This document shows positions 41,461-49,101 of a stretch of DNA of 64,000 nt, one piece after another. How positions within the stretch are numbered: position 1 is the first letter of the stretch; every line of letters starts with the position of its first letter. The notes beneath the pieces were generated by a model, which saw only the letters and a list, made by a program, of their open reading frames with translations, searched no databases and was not told where the DNA came from. Position numbers and translations under genes: made by a program. This DNA is from JANQPX01 sp050633905 (GTDB taxonomy: Bacteria > Pseudomonadota > Alphaproteobacteria > Geminicoccales > Geminicoccaceae), in contig JBOEHJ010000006.1 of NCBI GenBank assembly GCA_050633905.1, forward strand, positions 1 to 64,000, written 5' to 3'.

Positions 41461-42120
41461 CTATGCCGCCTCGGCACGGGACATGAGACTGATTTGCCCG
41501 CGCTCAATGGAGTAGACTTTGTCGACGACCTTTTCAGAATGTGAATAGTCGGACTCGGAGATCAGAACGGTAAGTTGCTCTTCACGCAGATTGCCGATCA
41601 CTTCCATAAGGCGTTGGGCAAGGGCAGGGGCCACACCTTCAAAGGGCTCATCGAGCAGCAACAGATTGGGCCCGGCAACAAGCGCTCGGGCGAGCGCGAC
41701 AAGCTTCTGTTGGCCACCACTCAGCGTCATCGCCTTGCGTTCAGCAAAGCGGCCGATTTCGGGCATCAAGTCATAGACCCATTTCAGCCGTGAGTGGTCT
41801 GCGTTCTTGGTCGCCCACAGTGAGACCATGATGTTCTCTTCAACGGTAAAATGGGGAACCAGGCGTCGGTCTTCCGGCAAGTAGCCAATTCCAAGAATTG
41901 CTCTTTCATGGGCCTTCGCGGAGTGCAGGTCGGTCTGATCGAAGCGAATGGTGCCTTCATCGGCAGGCAGAATGCCCATGATGGAGCGCATCAAGGTGGT
42001 TTTACCTGCTCCGTTCCGTCCGATTAGTCCGCAGGTTGTCCCGGTCTCAATTTCCAGGTTCACATCCCTCAAGATGGGAACGCGTTGAATGGAAAGGCTG
42101 ACATTGCTCATCGTCAACAT
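41461..42120 (-). CDS. livF: Branched-chain-type ABC importer ATPase LivF
   Basis: 219 aa. Walker A GRNGAGKTT, LivF-type GIGYLPEDRRLVPHFTVEEN, signature LSGGQQK, Walker B LLLLDEPFEG, and the altered switch segment LISESDYS in place of the usual EH/EQ. Start overlaps the livG stop by one base. Together with LivG it drives import through LivH/LivM. Confidence 0.9.
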   Translation of the reverse strand: MLTMSNVSLSIQRVPILRDVNLEIETGTTCGLIGRNGAGKTTLMRSIMGILPADEGTIRFDQTDLHSAKAHERAILGIGYLPEDRRLVPHFTVEENIMVSLWATKNADHSRLKWVYDLMPEIGRFAERKAMTLSGGQQKLVALARALVAGPNLLLLDEPFEGVAPALAQRLMEVIGNLREEQLTVLISESDYSHSEKVVDKVYSIERGQISLMSRAEAA

Positions 42121-42920
42121 TAGATGGCTTCCTCGTTTGATGTTTCTTTGGCTGCTTCGCGGTGGAACTCGCTGCCGATCACGAATTCGCGCACCTTGTC
42201 GTTTTCAAGCACCTCGGCGGTGGGCCCATCGGCCAGAATCGTCCCTTCGTAGAAGGCGACACAGCGCGGCGAGAATGCCTCGACGATTTCCATGTCATGC
42301 TCGATGAAGAGAACGGCCGTATCTGTGGTCTTCAGGGCATCGATGAGGATGCGCATGAAATCCATTTTTTCGTCTGCGCTTACGCCGCTGGTGGGTTCGT
42401 CCAGGAACAACAGATCCGGCTCGGCAACTGTCGCCATCGCGATATCGACAAGTTTCCGCACACCTTGCGGCAGGGTCTGAATTTCCTGGTCGGCATATTG
42501 ATCAATATCGAACCGGGCGAGGAGTTTGTGGGCTTCCTCTTCCAGGGAGCGATCAATGGCGGGCTTGAACAGAACCGGTTTGTCCTGCTTTGAGATCGTC
42601 AACGCGATCAGCACATTCTCGATCACCGGCAACTCCGGAAAGAGCTGCGGGATTTGAAACGAACGGCATATGCCCAAGCGTGTTATGTCCCGCGTTGCCT
42701 TGCCCGTGATGCTCTTGCCACGATAGATGATTTCACCTGAGGTGGGGGTCAAATAGCCGGTGACCATGTTCACGAAGGTCGTTTTTCCGGCACCGTTCGA
42801 TCCGATCACGCCCATGACCTCACCCGAAGCGATGGAGATGTTGACGTCCTTTGCCGCGTATACCGCACCGAACTTCATTTCGAGGTTTTTTGTTTCTAAG
42901 ATCGTTGTCATGTCATTCAC
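42120..42920 (-). CDS. livG: Branched-chain-type ABC importer ATPase LivG
   Basis: 266 aa from ATG 42920 (42911 also possible). Walker A GSNGAGKTT, GICRSFQIPQLFPELPVIENV typical of LivG, degenerate signature LPQGVRK, Walker B LLFLDEPTSGVS, switch His IEHDMEIV. It overlaps the livM end by 8 nt. The signature departs from LSGGQ, which is common in one ATPase of heterodimeric HAAT-family pairs. Confidence 0.9.
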   Translation of the reverse strand: MNDMTTILETKNLEMKFGAVYAAKDVNISIASGEVMGVIGSNGAGKTTFVNMVTGYLTPTSGEIIYRGKSITGKATRDITRLGICRSFQIPQLFPELPVIENVLIALTISKQDKPVLFKPAIDRSLEEEAHKLLARFDIDQYADQEIQTLPQGVRKLVDIAMATVAEPDLLFLDEPTSGVSADEKMDFMRILIDALKTTDTAVLFIEHDMEIVEAFSPRCVAFYEGTILADGPTAEVLENDKVREFVIGSEFHREAAKETSNEEAI

Positions 42921-43893
42921 CTGCCGCCGGAGCTTTTGCGCCAGCTGATTTTTTCGGTTTCTTCTTTTTGGTGAGGAGCGACCACAGGCCCTTTGGCAAG
43001 AAGATGATGGTCAGAAGCATCACTGTACCGAGGATCATCTGCCAGGTGTTCGGCGAGAACTCGACGGCGTAGACGCGAACGATTTCCAGAATGAACGTGC
43101 CGATCATTGGTGCGGCTATGTTGCCAGTACCGGACAGGATCGAGACAAAGACGAACTGGCCTGAGGTTGTCCAATTGGTCATTTCCGGATCGACGTGACC
43201 CAGCGGGAGCGCCCACAGGACGCCGCCAATAGCTGACACCACCGCTGCCAGGACATATGTAAGATGCACCGCTTGGTGGGCTGATGTGCCAAGATATTCG
43301 ACCCGCAATTCATTCTCACGAATGGCCTCGTTCACGTATCCGATAGGGCTCTTGAGGAAGCGATTGAGGGCGATTGCGCAACCGACGGCGATAACACATG
43401 TGAGCGTGTAGAGCGTCAGGCGTGACGTCTCTCCCTCCGGGTTCCAGCCCAGATAGGAAGGGGTTGGGAGGTTAAATCCATCGGTCGATCCCAGCTCTTC
43501 AATGCTTGAAAGAAGACCGAATAGGATCATTGAGACCGCAAGGGTCAGCATCGCGTAGAAGATCTCGCGATAGCGACGCAGCAGAAATCCGAGCAAGCCG
43601 GACAATATCAAGGCCGCTATGATCCCGGATGCCAGCAGAACGAAGAAGTCCGTAATGCCCAGGAACTTTGCCATCATACCGGCCGCATAGCCGCCGACGC
43701 AGAAGTACAAGCCTTGGCCGAAGGATACCAATCCGGCACGCATCTGGATCATCACGCCAAGAGCAACCAGTCCGGTGCCCATCGAAACGTGGACGTAATT
43801 GACGATCCATTTGGGCAGTACAAATGCGACAAGGATCAGAAAGGGCAGGGCGATGAGCAGCCCGATTTCGGTTCGATCAAGATGTTTGGTCAT
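42913..43893 (-). CDS. livM: Branched-chain-type ABC importer permease LivM
   Basis: 326 aa with about ten hydrophobic segments. LivM-type blocks: AGLVSFGQGLYFCVGGYAAGM near residue 55, FYAMLTLAVSMILFGL, and the NELRVEYLGTSAHQAVHLTYVLAAVVSAIGGVLWAL loop. The C-terminus is basic (LTKKKKPKKSAG). It pairs with LivH; the start overlaps the livH stop by 4 nt. Confidence 0.9.
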   Translation of the reverse strand: MTKHLDRTEIGLLIALPFLILVAFVLPKWIVNYVHVSMGTGLVALGVMIQMRAGLVSFGQGLYFCVGGYAAGMMAKFLGITDFFVLLASGIIAALILSGLLGFLLRRYREIFYAMLTLAVSMILFGLLSSIEELGSTDGFNLPTPSYLGWNPEGETSRLTLYTLTCVIAVGCAIALNRFLKSPIGYVNEAIRENELRVEYLGTSAHQAVHLTYVLAAVVSAIGGVLWALPLGHVDPEMTNWTTSGQFVFVSILSGTGNIAAPMIGTFILEIVRVYAVEFSPNTWQMILGTVMLLTIIFLPKGLWSLLTKKKKPKKSAGAKAPAAGE

Positions 43894-44786
43894 ATTTTTC
43901 TGCTTTCTGCCAAAGCGAACAGGCCATAGGGCTTCACGGCCAGAACGGCAGCCATCACGAGATAGATCGAGAAGAGTTCCGCCGGCGGATAGAGATGAAC
44001 GGAAGCCGCGCGCGCGAATCCGACGATGAGGGCACCAATCATGGCTCCTCCGATGGAGCCCATTCCGCCGATCACGATGACGGCAAAGGAAAGCACGATG
44101 ATTTCTGCGCCGATGCCGGGCGAAACTGAGATTTCCGGCGCTGTGATTGCACCGCCTAGCGCACCAAGTATGGCTCCGACTACGAACGTCACGGTGAAGA
44201 ACAAGGTGACATTGATTCCGAGCGCACCGCTGATTTCGCGGTCTTCGATCACCACCAACAGCAATTTGCCGACGCGGGTTTTGTTGAGCACGAGAAAGAG
44301 TGCCAGTCCCACCGCCATGGCTGTACCGATGATGATGAACTTGTAGACGGTGTAGGGAATATCGAGAATTTCAACGGTGCCGAAGTAAAAAGCCGGCTGC
44401 CACGCCACGTAAGATTGCGTGCCCCAGATCAGCTTGGTGACATCTTCTAGGATAAGAAAAATGGCGTAGGTGACGAGCACCATGAGGACTTCATCACGCC
44501 CATACATGAACCTCAAAACACCACGTTCGACAATGAGGCCGGCAATTGCGCCTGCGATCAAGGCTGCAAGCGGGATCAGCAAAAAGGTCAATGCGACGGT
44601 CGAGCCAGTCGCTGTGTAGAGACCGATGGCCCAGGCTGACGAGTAAGCCCCCAGAGCATAAAACCCACCATGGGCGATGTTCAGGATCCGCATCACACCG
44701 TAGATCAGTGTGAGACCAACTGAGGATAAGAATAGCCACGCGGCGAAGCCAAGGCCATCCACTGCTATCGCTGTTGCGGTTAGCAT
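43890..44786 (-). CDS. livH: Branched-chain-type ABC importer permease LivH
   Basis: 298 aa from ATG 44786, which has GGAG 7 nt upstream; upstream in-frame ATGs are less likely. Hydrophobic throughout, with LivH motifs SSVGLTLIYGVMRILNIAHGGFYALGAYSSA, VERGVLRFMYGRDEV, and GAILGALGGAITAPEISVSPGIGAEIIVLSFAVIVIGGMGSIGGAMIGALIVG. Inner-membrane half of the importer. A GC hairpin separates it from the binding-protein gene upstream. Confidence 0.9.
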   Translation of the reverse strand: MLTATAIAVDGLGFAAWLFLSSVGLTLIYGVMRILNIAHGGFYALGAYSSAWAIGLYTATGSTVALTFLLIPLAALIAGAIAGLIVERGVLRFMYGRDEVLMVLVTYAIFLILEDVTKLIWGTQSYVAWQPAFYFGTVEILDIPYTVYKFIIIGTAMAVGLALFLVLNKTRVGKLLLVVIEDREISGALGINVTLFFTVTFVVGAILGALGGAITAPEISVSPGIGAEIIVLSFAVIVIGGMGSIGGAMIGALIVGFARAASVHLYPPAELFSIYLVMAAVLAVKPYGLFALAESRKI

Positions 44787-44893
44787 AGATAACTCCATTT
44801 CTTTGTTGAGTTCGCGTACGTTCAGGTCGGCTGCGAACAAAAACCGGGCCTCCGCTGGGAGAGTTCTTCGATCAGAAGCCCGGGAAAGTTGAA

Positions 44894-44920
44894 GGCGGGG
44901 GCAGCAGTGCCGCCCCCGCC
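44894..44920 (-). terminator. Intercistronic hairpin between binding protein and livH
   Basis: GGCGGGGGC (44894-44902) and GCCCCCGCC (44912-44920), a perfect 9-bp stem in the binding-protein/livH gap with no strong T-run. Such hairpins commonly keep binding-protein expression above that of the membrane components. Confidence 0.5.
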
Positions 44921-44938
44921 AACAGGGAGGTTATTGCG

Positions 44939-46255
44939 TTATTCGCACTTGGCGCCTTCAAAGCCGCTCTGGATCCACTCGATAGAGGTCACACCAGCCG
45001 GTGGGTTCACGCATTCTGCATTGAACCGCAAGACATCAACGAGGACAGCTTTGCCTGCGTCCTTGTCGTATTTGTAAGTGCCATAAGCAGTGTCCTGGAT
45101 GGCCTGATGACCATTTGCCAGAGCCATGGAAACTTTGCCGCTTGGGCCTTCCCATTCCAGACCTTGCAGCGCGCCAATAACGGCATCTTGCTCGGCACTG
45201 CCCGCTTTATCCGCTGCCGCCTTCACGCCCAGAAGTGCCTGCGCCATCTTGTAGGACGGGTAGGTCGGCAATGTGCCAAAGCGATCAAAATATGCCTGAC
45301 GGAACCAGGTGTTCAGTTCGGATTCCGGGGCCAGATCGCCATGCGGTCCACGTGCGCCGATGACAGTGCCATCAGGCATTTGAGCGCCAAGACGGTGCAT
45401 TGCGGTTTCACCGGTTGTCAGCACAACTTTGGAACGTTCGAAGATACCGCGTGCGGAGCCCTGAATGATGAAAGCTTCCATGTCGCCGCCCCAGAAACTG
45501 GAATGTACAACATCGGGCTTTGATGTGAGCAATGCGGAGATTTCGGAACCATATTGCCCGGCATAGATCTTCGGGAACTGTTCGGTGGCAATCGATGCGC
45601 CGCTGTTAATTTGCGTCACAGATTCCGAGAAGTCGCGCCATGAGTCCTGGCCCCAGGCGTAGTTCTGATTGATCCCGGCGATGCTGTTTAAGCTGGCGCC
45701 TTGTTGCTCCAGATAGCGTGCCGCGGCAACGTTATCCATCGTAGCGTGTCCGCCGGTGCGGAAGGTGTATTTGGGATCGGTTACGATCTCCTCGAAAATC
45801 TGCGGCGTACCGCAGTCAAACAGAATTGTCAGCTTTTGAGCCTTCTCGGCTTCCGGTGCGATCGCCTTGCAGCTGCCAGATGAAATATATCCGATGACCA
45901 TATCAACACCGTCTTTCTCGACGAGTTTGAGATAGTCTGCGTTCTTCTGTTTCGAGTTTTCATCAACGAAGATCGGCTCGATCATCGCGCCGCCAACACC
46001 TGGGGTATTGTATGCGCCCGGCACACTCCCTGCGTTGATGGATTGAATCATCAGTTCGGCCGCATTGCGCGCTGGCACGCCAAATGGTCCCGCAGCGCCG
46101 CCCGATAAGAACGTCACAAAACCGACCTTGACGGTTTTGTCCTGCGCACTTGCCGTGCTGGTAAATGCCATCACACCAAGTGCTGCGGCGGCCATAAGAG
46201 ATGTTGAATTTTTGAGAAGCGCACCCATGGTCGCGCTGAGACGAGATTTCGTCAT
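44939..46255 (-). CDS. Periplasmic substrate-binding protein of the HAAT importer
   Basis: 438 aa from ATG 46255 with GGAGG upstream. Signal peptide about 1-37 (SLMAAAALGVMAFTSTASA). Type I periplasmic fold of the LivK/UrtA class: KVGFVTFLSGGAAGPFGVPARNAAELMIQSIN, VIGYISSGSCKAIAPEAEK, DCGTPQIFEE, YAWGQDSWRDFSESV. Two Cys pairs are possible. It captures the substrate for LivHMGF. First gene of the structural operon, preceded by paired TGAGCG-N5-CGCTCA sites. Substrate unknown; the linked enzymes point to a C4 hydroxyacid or lactone. Confidence 0.88.
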   Translation of the reverse strand: MTKSRLSATMGALLKNSTSLMAAAALGVMAFTSTASAQDKTVKVGFVTFLSGGAAGPFGVPARNAAELMIQSINAGSVPGAYNTPGVGGAMIEPIFVDENSKQKNADYLKLVEKDGVDMVIGYISSGSCKAIAPEAEKAQKLTILFDCGTPQIFEEIVTDPKYTFRTGGHATMDNVAAARYLEQQGASLNSIAGINQNYAWGQDSWRDFSESVTQINSGASIATEQFPKIYAGQYGSEISALLTSKPDVVHSSFWGGDMEAFIIQGSARGIFERSKVVLTTGETAMHRLGAQMPDGTVIGARGPHGDLAPESELNTWFRQAYFDRFGTLPTYPSYKMAQALLGVKAAADKAGSAEQDAVIGALQGLEWEGPSGKVSMALANGHQAIQDTAYGTYKYDKDAGKAVLVDVLRFNAECVNPPAGVTSIEWIQSGFEGAKCE

Positions 46256-46525
46256 GGTTTTCCTCCAGTTTCTAACCCATTAAGGGGTAGAAAATCGCAC
46301 TTATGTGCACAGTTCGGCGAACCGCCTTCTGTGTCGCTTTATTGTACGAAGTCCTCCCTTGCAGCCTCGGTGAGACCGCAGGCTCAGGAGAGGGTAAGGT
46401 GCCCTGGCATTCAATTTTGCTGGCGAAAACCAATGAGCGCAATGCGCTCAATACGCTCTGAAATCGAGCGGTAGCCGCTCATTTTGGCAACTTCCTGATG
46501 AATTTGTTGCCACAATGACCAGAAA
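46256..46525. other. Promoter region of the importer/catabolic operon
   Basis: 270 bp between the sensor-type binding protein gene and the structural operon, containing two regulator-like palindromes (46434-46481), GGAGGA near 46370 and GTGCACATAAGTGCGA (read leftward) near 46300. No convincing sigma54 -24/-12 element was found. Confidence 0.5.
46434..46481. promoter_or_regulatory. Paired response-regulator sites (structural operon)
   Basis: TGAGCGCAATGCGCTCA (46434-46450, perfect palindrome) and CGAGCGGTAGCCGCTCA (46465-46481), centres 31 bp apart, about three helical turns. Each fits TGAGCG-N5-CGCTCA, with one mismatch in the second. They lie about 180-230 bp upstream of the binding-protein ATG, an activator distance. 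The same motif pair is upstream of the kinase gene. Confidence 0.65.
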
Positions 46526-47770
46526 TCACTCAGAAGTTGGAGTTCCCTGCATTTGAGGCCATTCCGACGGTGGATGGTAGATCGACCATTCTCCCAGCTG
46601 AACGGTCGCGGGAGGGTACTTGTTGTTGAAGACGGTCCGACCGATCGCCTGGACCTGCAGGAGCTGATGTGTAGCCGGGTCCATGCGTGATCTAAATCCT
46701 TCCGGATCTTCGGGGAGTGAGAGTTCAAGGTTTTCAAGCGCCACGCGCACCCGGTTCTTGTCGCTGGCTCCACCAGCCTCTCGGACCGCCTCTGCAATCG
46801 CAAGGATGCCGGCATAGGCTCCTTGGGCGGCATAGCTTGGATATCTGCCAGCGCGCTCGAAGAACCGCTGCACGAAGTCTTGGTTCTGCGCTGTTTGTGG
46901 CCAGTTCACATGATGGCGCGCGGAGAGAACCAGACCAAGGGGCATATCGTTGCCGAGTTCGGCCAGGATTTCATAGTTGCCGCCCGCGTCAAAGTTCATG
47001 AACTGCGTGATGCTAAAGAGCTCCTGCTGATCGGCCTGTTTGACGAAGGTGACGAGGTCGAGGCCCCACTGGCCATTGATCACGATATCCGGCTGCGCGC
47101 GAACAAGCTCATTGATGTAGGGTGCAAAATCTGTCTCAAACACGCGCGGCCAGAATTCGCCAACATTCTCGAAGGGCACGTTATGAGCCTTGAGAAACCT
47201 CTGCAGATCATCCCAGGCCTGATACCCATATTCGTAGTCCGGTCCGATGAACGCGATTTTTAACGGCTCTGATCGTTGAGCGTAGGTTTCGCTGATATAT
47301 CGCGCGCCCGCCTGCATCGACTGGCGACTGCCATTGTTCAGGCGAAAGTAATACGGGTGCAGGTCTTCGCTGGTGAGCGTGGGTGAGGCGTGATCCGTTC
47401 CGATAAAGAACACTTCCTTTTCCCGCGCCACTGCCGACACCGATCTGGCAACGGACGAACTGACGACACCGCACAGAAAATCGACTTGATCGTCCTCGAC
47501 AAGTCGCTGGGCGATCTGGATCGACCGCAACGACTTTGACCGGCTGTCTTCGATGAGAACTTCGATCTGCGGATAATCCGCCGGCTCCAGGCTTTCGATG
47601 TGTTCGACAGCAAGGCGGATGGCGACCGCGCTGTCACGTCCATAAAGTGCACCGGGACCTGAGAGAGGATAGAGGCAACCGACCTTCACGGGCTCTACAG
47701 GTTGCGCGAGGGAGGCGGACCCCAGTGTCTGGGCGGCGAACAGCGTAATAAGAATAAGCGCTCTCATCAT
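46526..47770 (-). CDS. Periplasmic binding protein linked to two-component system (sensor)
   Basis: 414 aa, signal peptide about 1-22. Type I periplasmic fold of the AmiC/UrtA/LivK class (KVGCLYPLSGPGALYGRDSAVAIRLAVEHI, LCGVVSSSVARSVSAVA, FFIGTDHASP, RLNNGSRQSMQAGARYI). It is encoded between the response regulator and the importer promoter, overlapping the regulator stop, so it is produced with the kinase rather than with the transporter. The likely role is ligand presentation to the kinase's periplasmic domain, not transport. That is inferred from context. Confidence 0.78.
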   Translation of the reverse strand: MMRALILITLFAAQTLGSASLAQPVEPVKVGCLYPLSGPGALYGRDSAVAIRLAVEHIESLEPADYPQIEVLIEDSRSKSLRSIQIAQRLVEDDQVDFLCGVVSSSVARSVSAVAREKEVFFIGTDHASPTLTSEDLHPYYFRLNNGSRQSMQAGARYISETYAQRSEPLKIAFIGPDYEYGYQAWDDLQRFLKAHNVPFENVGEFWPRVFETDFAPYINELVRAQPDIVINGQWGLDLVTFVKQADQQELFSITQFMNFDAGGNYEILAELGNDMPLGLVLSARHHVNWPQTAQNQDFVQRFFERAGRYPSYAAQGAYAGILAIAEAVREAGGASDKNRVRVALENLELSLPEDPEGFRSRMDPATHQLLQVQAIGRTVFNNKYPPATVQLGEWSIYHPPSEWPQMQGTPTSE

Positions 47771-49101
47771 GACAGACCCAACCTATGCATCTTGCGTTTG
47801 AGTGCGTGCCGGGAAATTCCAAGCCGTTCCGCAGCAAGCCCCTTCTTGCCACTACAGCGCATGAGCGCTTCGCGGATGAGGTCGCGCTCGACTGTCTCCA
47901 TGGACTCCTCAATCGAAAGGGCATCCCGGGGCTCGACCATCTGAATTTCAGAAGGCAGCAGATCGACAGTAATCGTTTCGCCGGGATAGAGAATGGACAG
48001 GCGCTCGACGAGGTTTTTCAGCTCACGCACATTGCCGGGCCACGCATAGCTTCGGAAGAAATCGCGCGTAAGACTGTCAAAGCCGATTGGTTTGCCTGAT
48101 GAGGATTGAGCGAACCTGTTTGCAAAATGCATTGCGAGTAATTCGATGTCTTTTTCACGGGTCCGCAGGGGCGGGATACTGAGTGGAACAACGTTGAGCC
48201 GAAAGAACAGATCTTGACGAAACAGGTCTTCCTCAACCGCTTGGGCAAGATCTTTGTTGGTCGCTGCGACGACACGAACATCGACGCGCCGTTCGGTCTT
48301 TTGGCCCGGGACGCGGTAGGTGTGGGTCTCCAGAAAATGTAGCAGCTTTGCCTGCACGGAGGAGGGCATTTCACCGATCTCATCGAGGAACAAGGTGCCG
48401 CCGTCGGCGATATCCACCAGCCCCCGTTGCCGCAGCAATAGACCAGGTTGAGAGCCTCGATCTGCACCGAAAAGATCAAGCTCGATCTGCCGCTCAGGCA
48501 AGGTCGCGCAATTGACCTCCACAAAGGGTGCGTCATCCGCTGAGATTTTGCGGTGTAACTCGCGCGCGACAACTGCTTTGCCGACGCCTGTTTCCCCCTT
48601 GAGCAAAATGGTTTGCGCATTGCTTTCGGCGATCCGATCAATTTCCGCGCGCAGCTTCTTAATGTCACCACTGTTGCCGATGAAATCGAAATCGGTCGTC
48701 CGATCACGCAGATATCGCACTTCGCTGTCGAGCCTGCGCCGCGTTTCCGTTTCCTTCAAAAGCAAGATCAGTTCGTCAACATCGAAGGGTTTGGCCACAT
48801 AGTCCACCGCGCCCATTTTCATTGCAGTGACGGCATCCTGTGTATCGTCGAAGGCAGACATCATGATCACGGGGACATCGGGCAGTTCCGTCCTGAACCA
48901 CTCCAGGACCTCAAGCCCATTCAGTCCCGGCATTCGTATGTCGAGCAGCACAACATCTGGCGTTTCTTTCTCTGCAAGTTGACACCCGACGTGTCCGTTA
49001 TGGGCCTCGCGACATTCAAATCCGGTTTGGCGCAACGTGAACGCGAGCGAGCGTGCCAGGTTGATCTCGTCGTCGATGATGAGAATGTTGAGATTGCTCA
49101 T
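47767..49101 (-). CDS. NtrC-family response regulator lacking GAFTGA
   Basis: 444 aa. Receiver domain with Asp10/Asp11, phosphoacceptor Asp54 (VVLLDIRMPG) and Lys near 104. AAA+ domain with Walker A GETGVGKA, Walker B GGTLFLDEIGEMP and the arginine-finger region FRLNVVPLSIPPLRTRE. Fis-type helix-turn-helix at the end (KKGLAAERLGISRHALKRKMHRLG). Where the sigma54-contacting GAFTGA loop should be, the sequence reads LFGADRGSQPGLLLRQRG. It therefore probably does not use sigma54 and may act with sigma70, as Rhodobacter NtrC does. Candidate targets are the TGAGCG-N5-CGCTCA sites. Confidence 0.87.
   Translation of the reverse strand: MSNLNILIIDDEINLARSLAFTLRQTGFECREAHNGHVGCQLAEKETPDVVLLDIRMPGLNGLEVLEWFRTELPDVPVIMMSAFDDTQDAVTAMKMGAVDYVAKPFDVDELILLLKETETRRRLDSEVRYLRDRTTDFDFIGNSGDIKKLRAEIDRIAESNAQTILLKGETGVGKAVVARELHRKISADDAPFVEVNCATLPERQIELDLFGADRGSQPGLLLRQRGLVDIADGGTLFLDEIGEMPSSVQAKLLHFLETHTYRVPGQKTERRVDVRVVAATNKDLAQAVEEDLFRQDLFFRLNVVPLSIPPLRTREKDIELLAMHFANRFAQSSSGKPIGFDSLTRDFFRSYAWPGNVRELKNLVERLSILYPGETITVDLLPSEIQMVEPRDALSIEESMETVERDLIREALMRCSGKKGLAAERLGISRHALKRKMHRLGLS

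Noticed and set aside
46256..46525. Sigma54 promoter for the importer operon
   Set aside because: Expected from the NtrC-type regulator, but no GG-N10-GC element with good context was seen and the regulator lacks GAFTGA.
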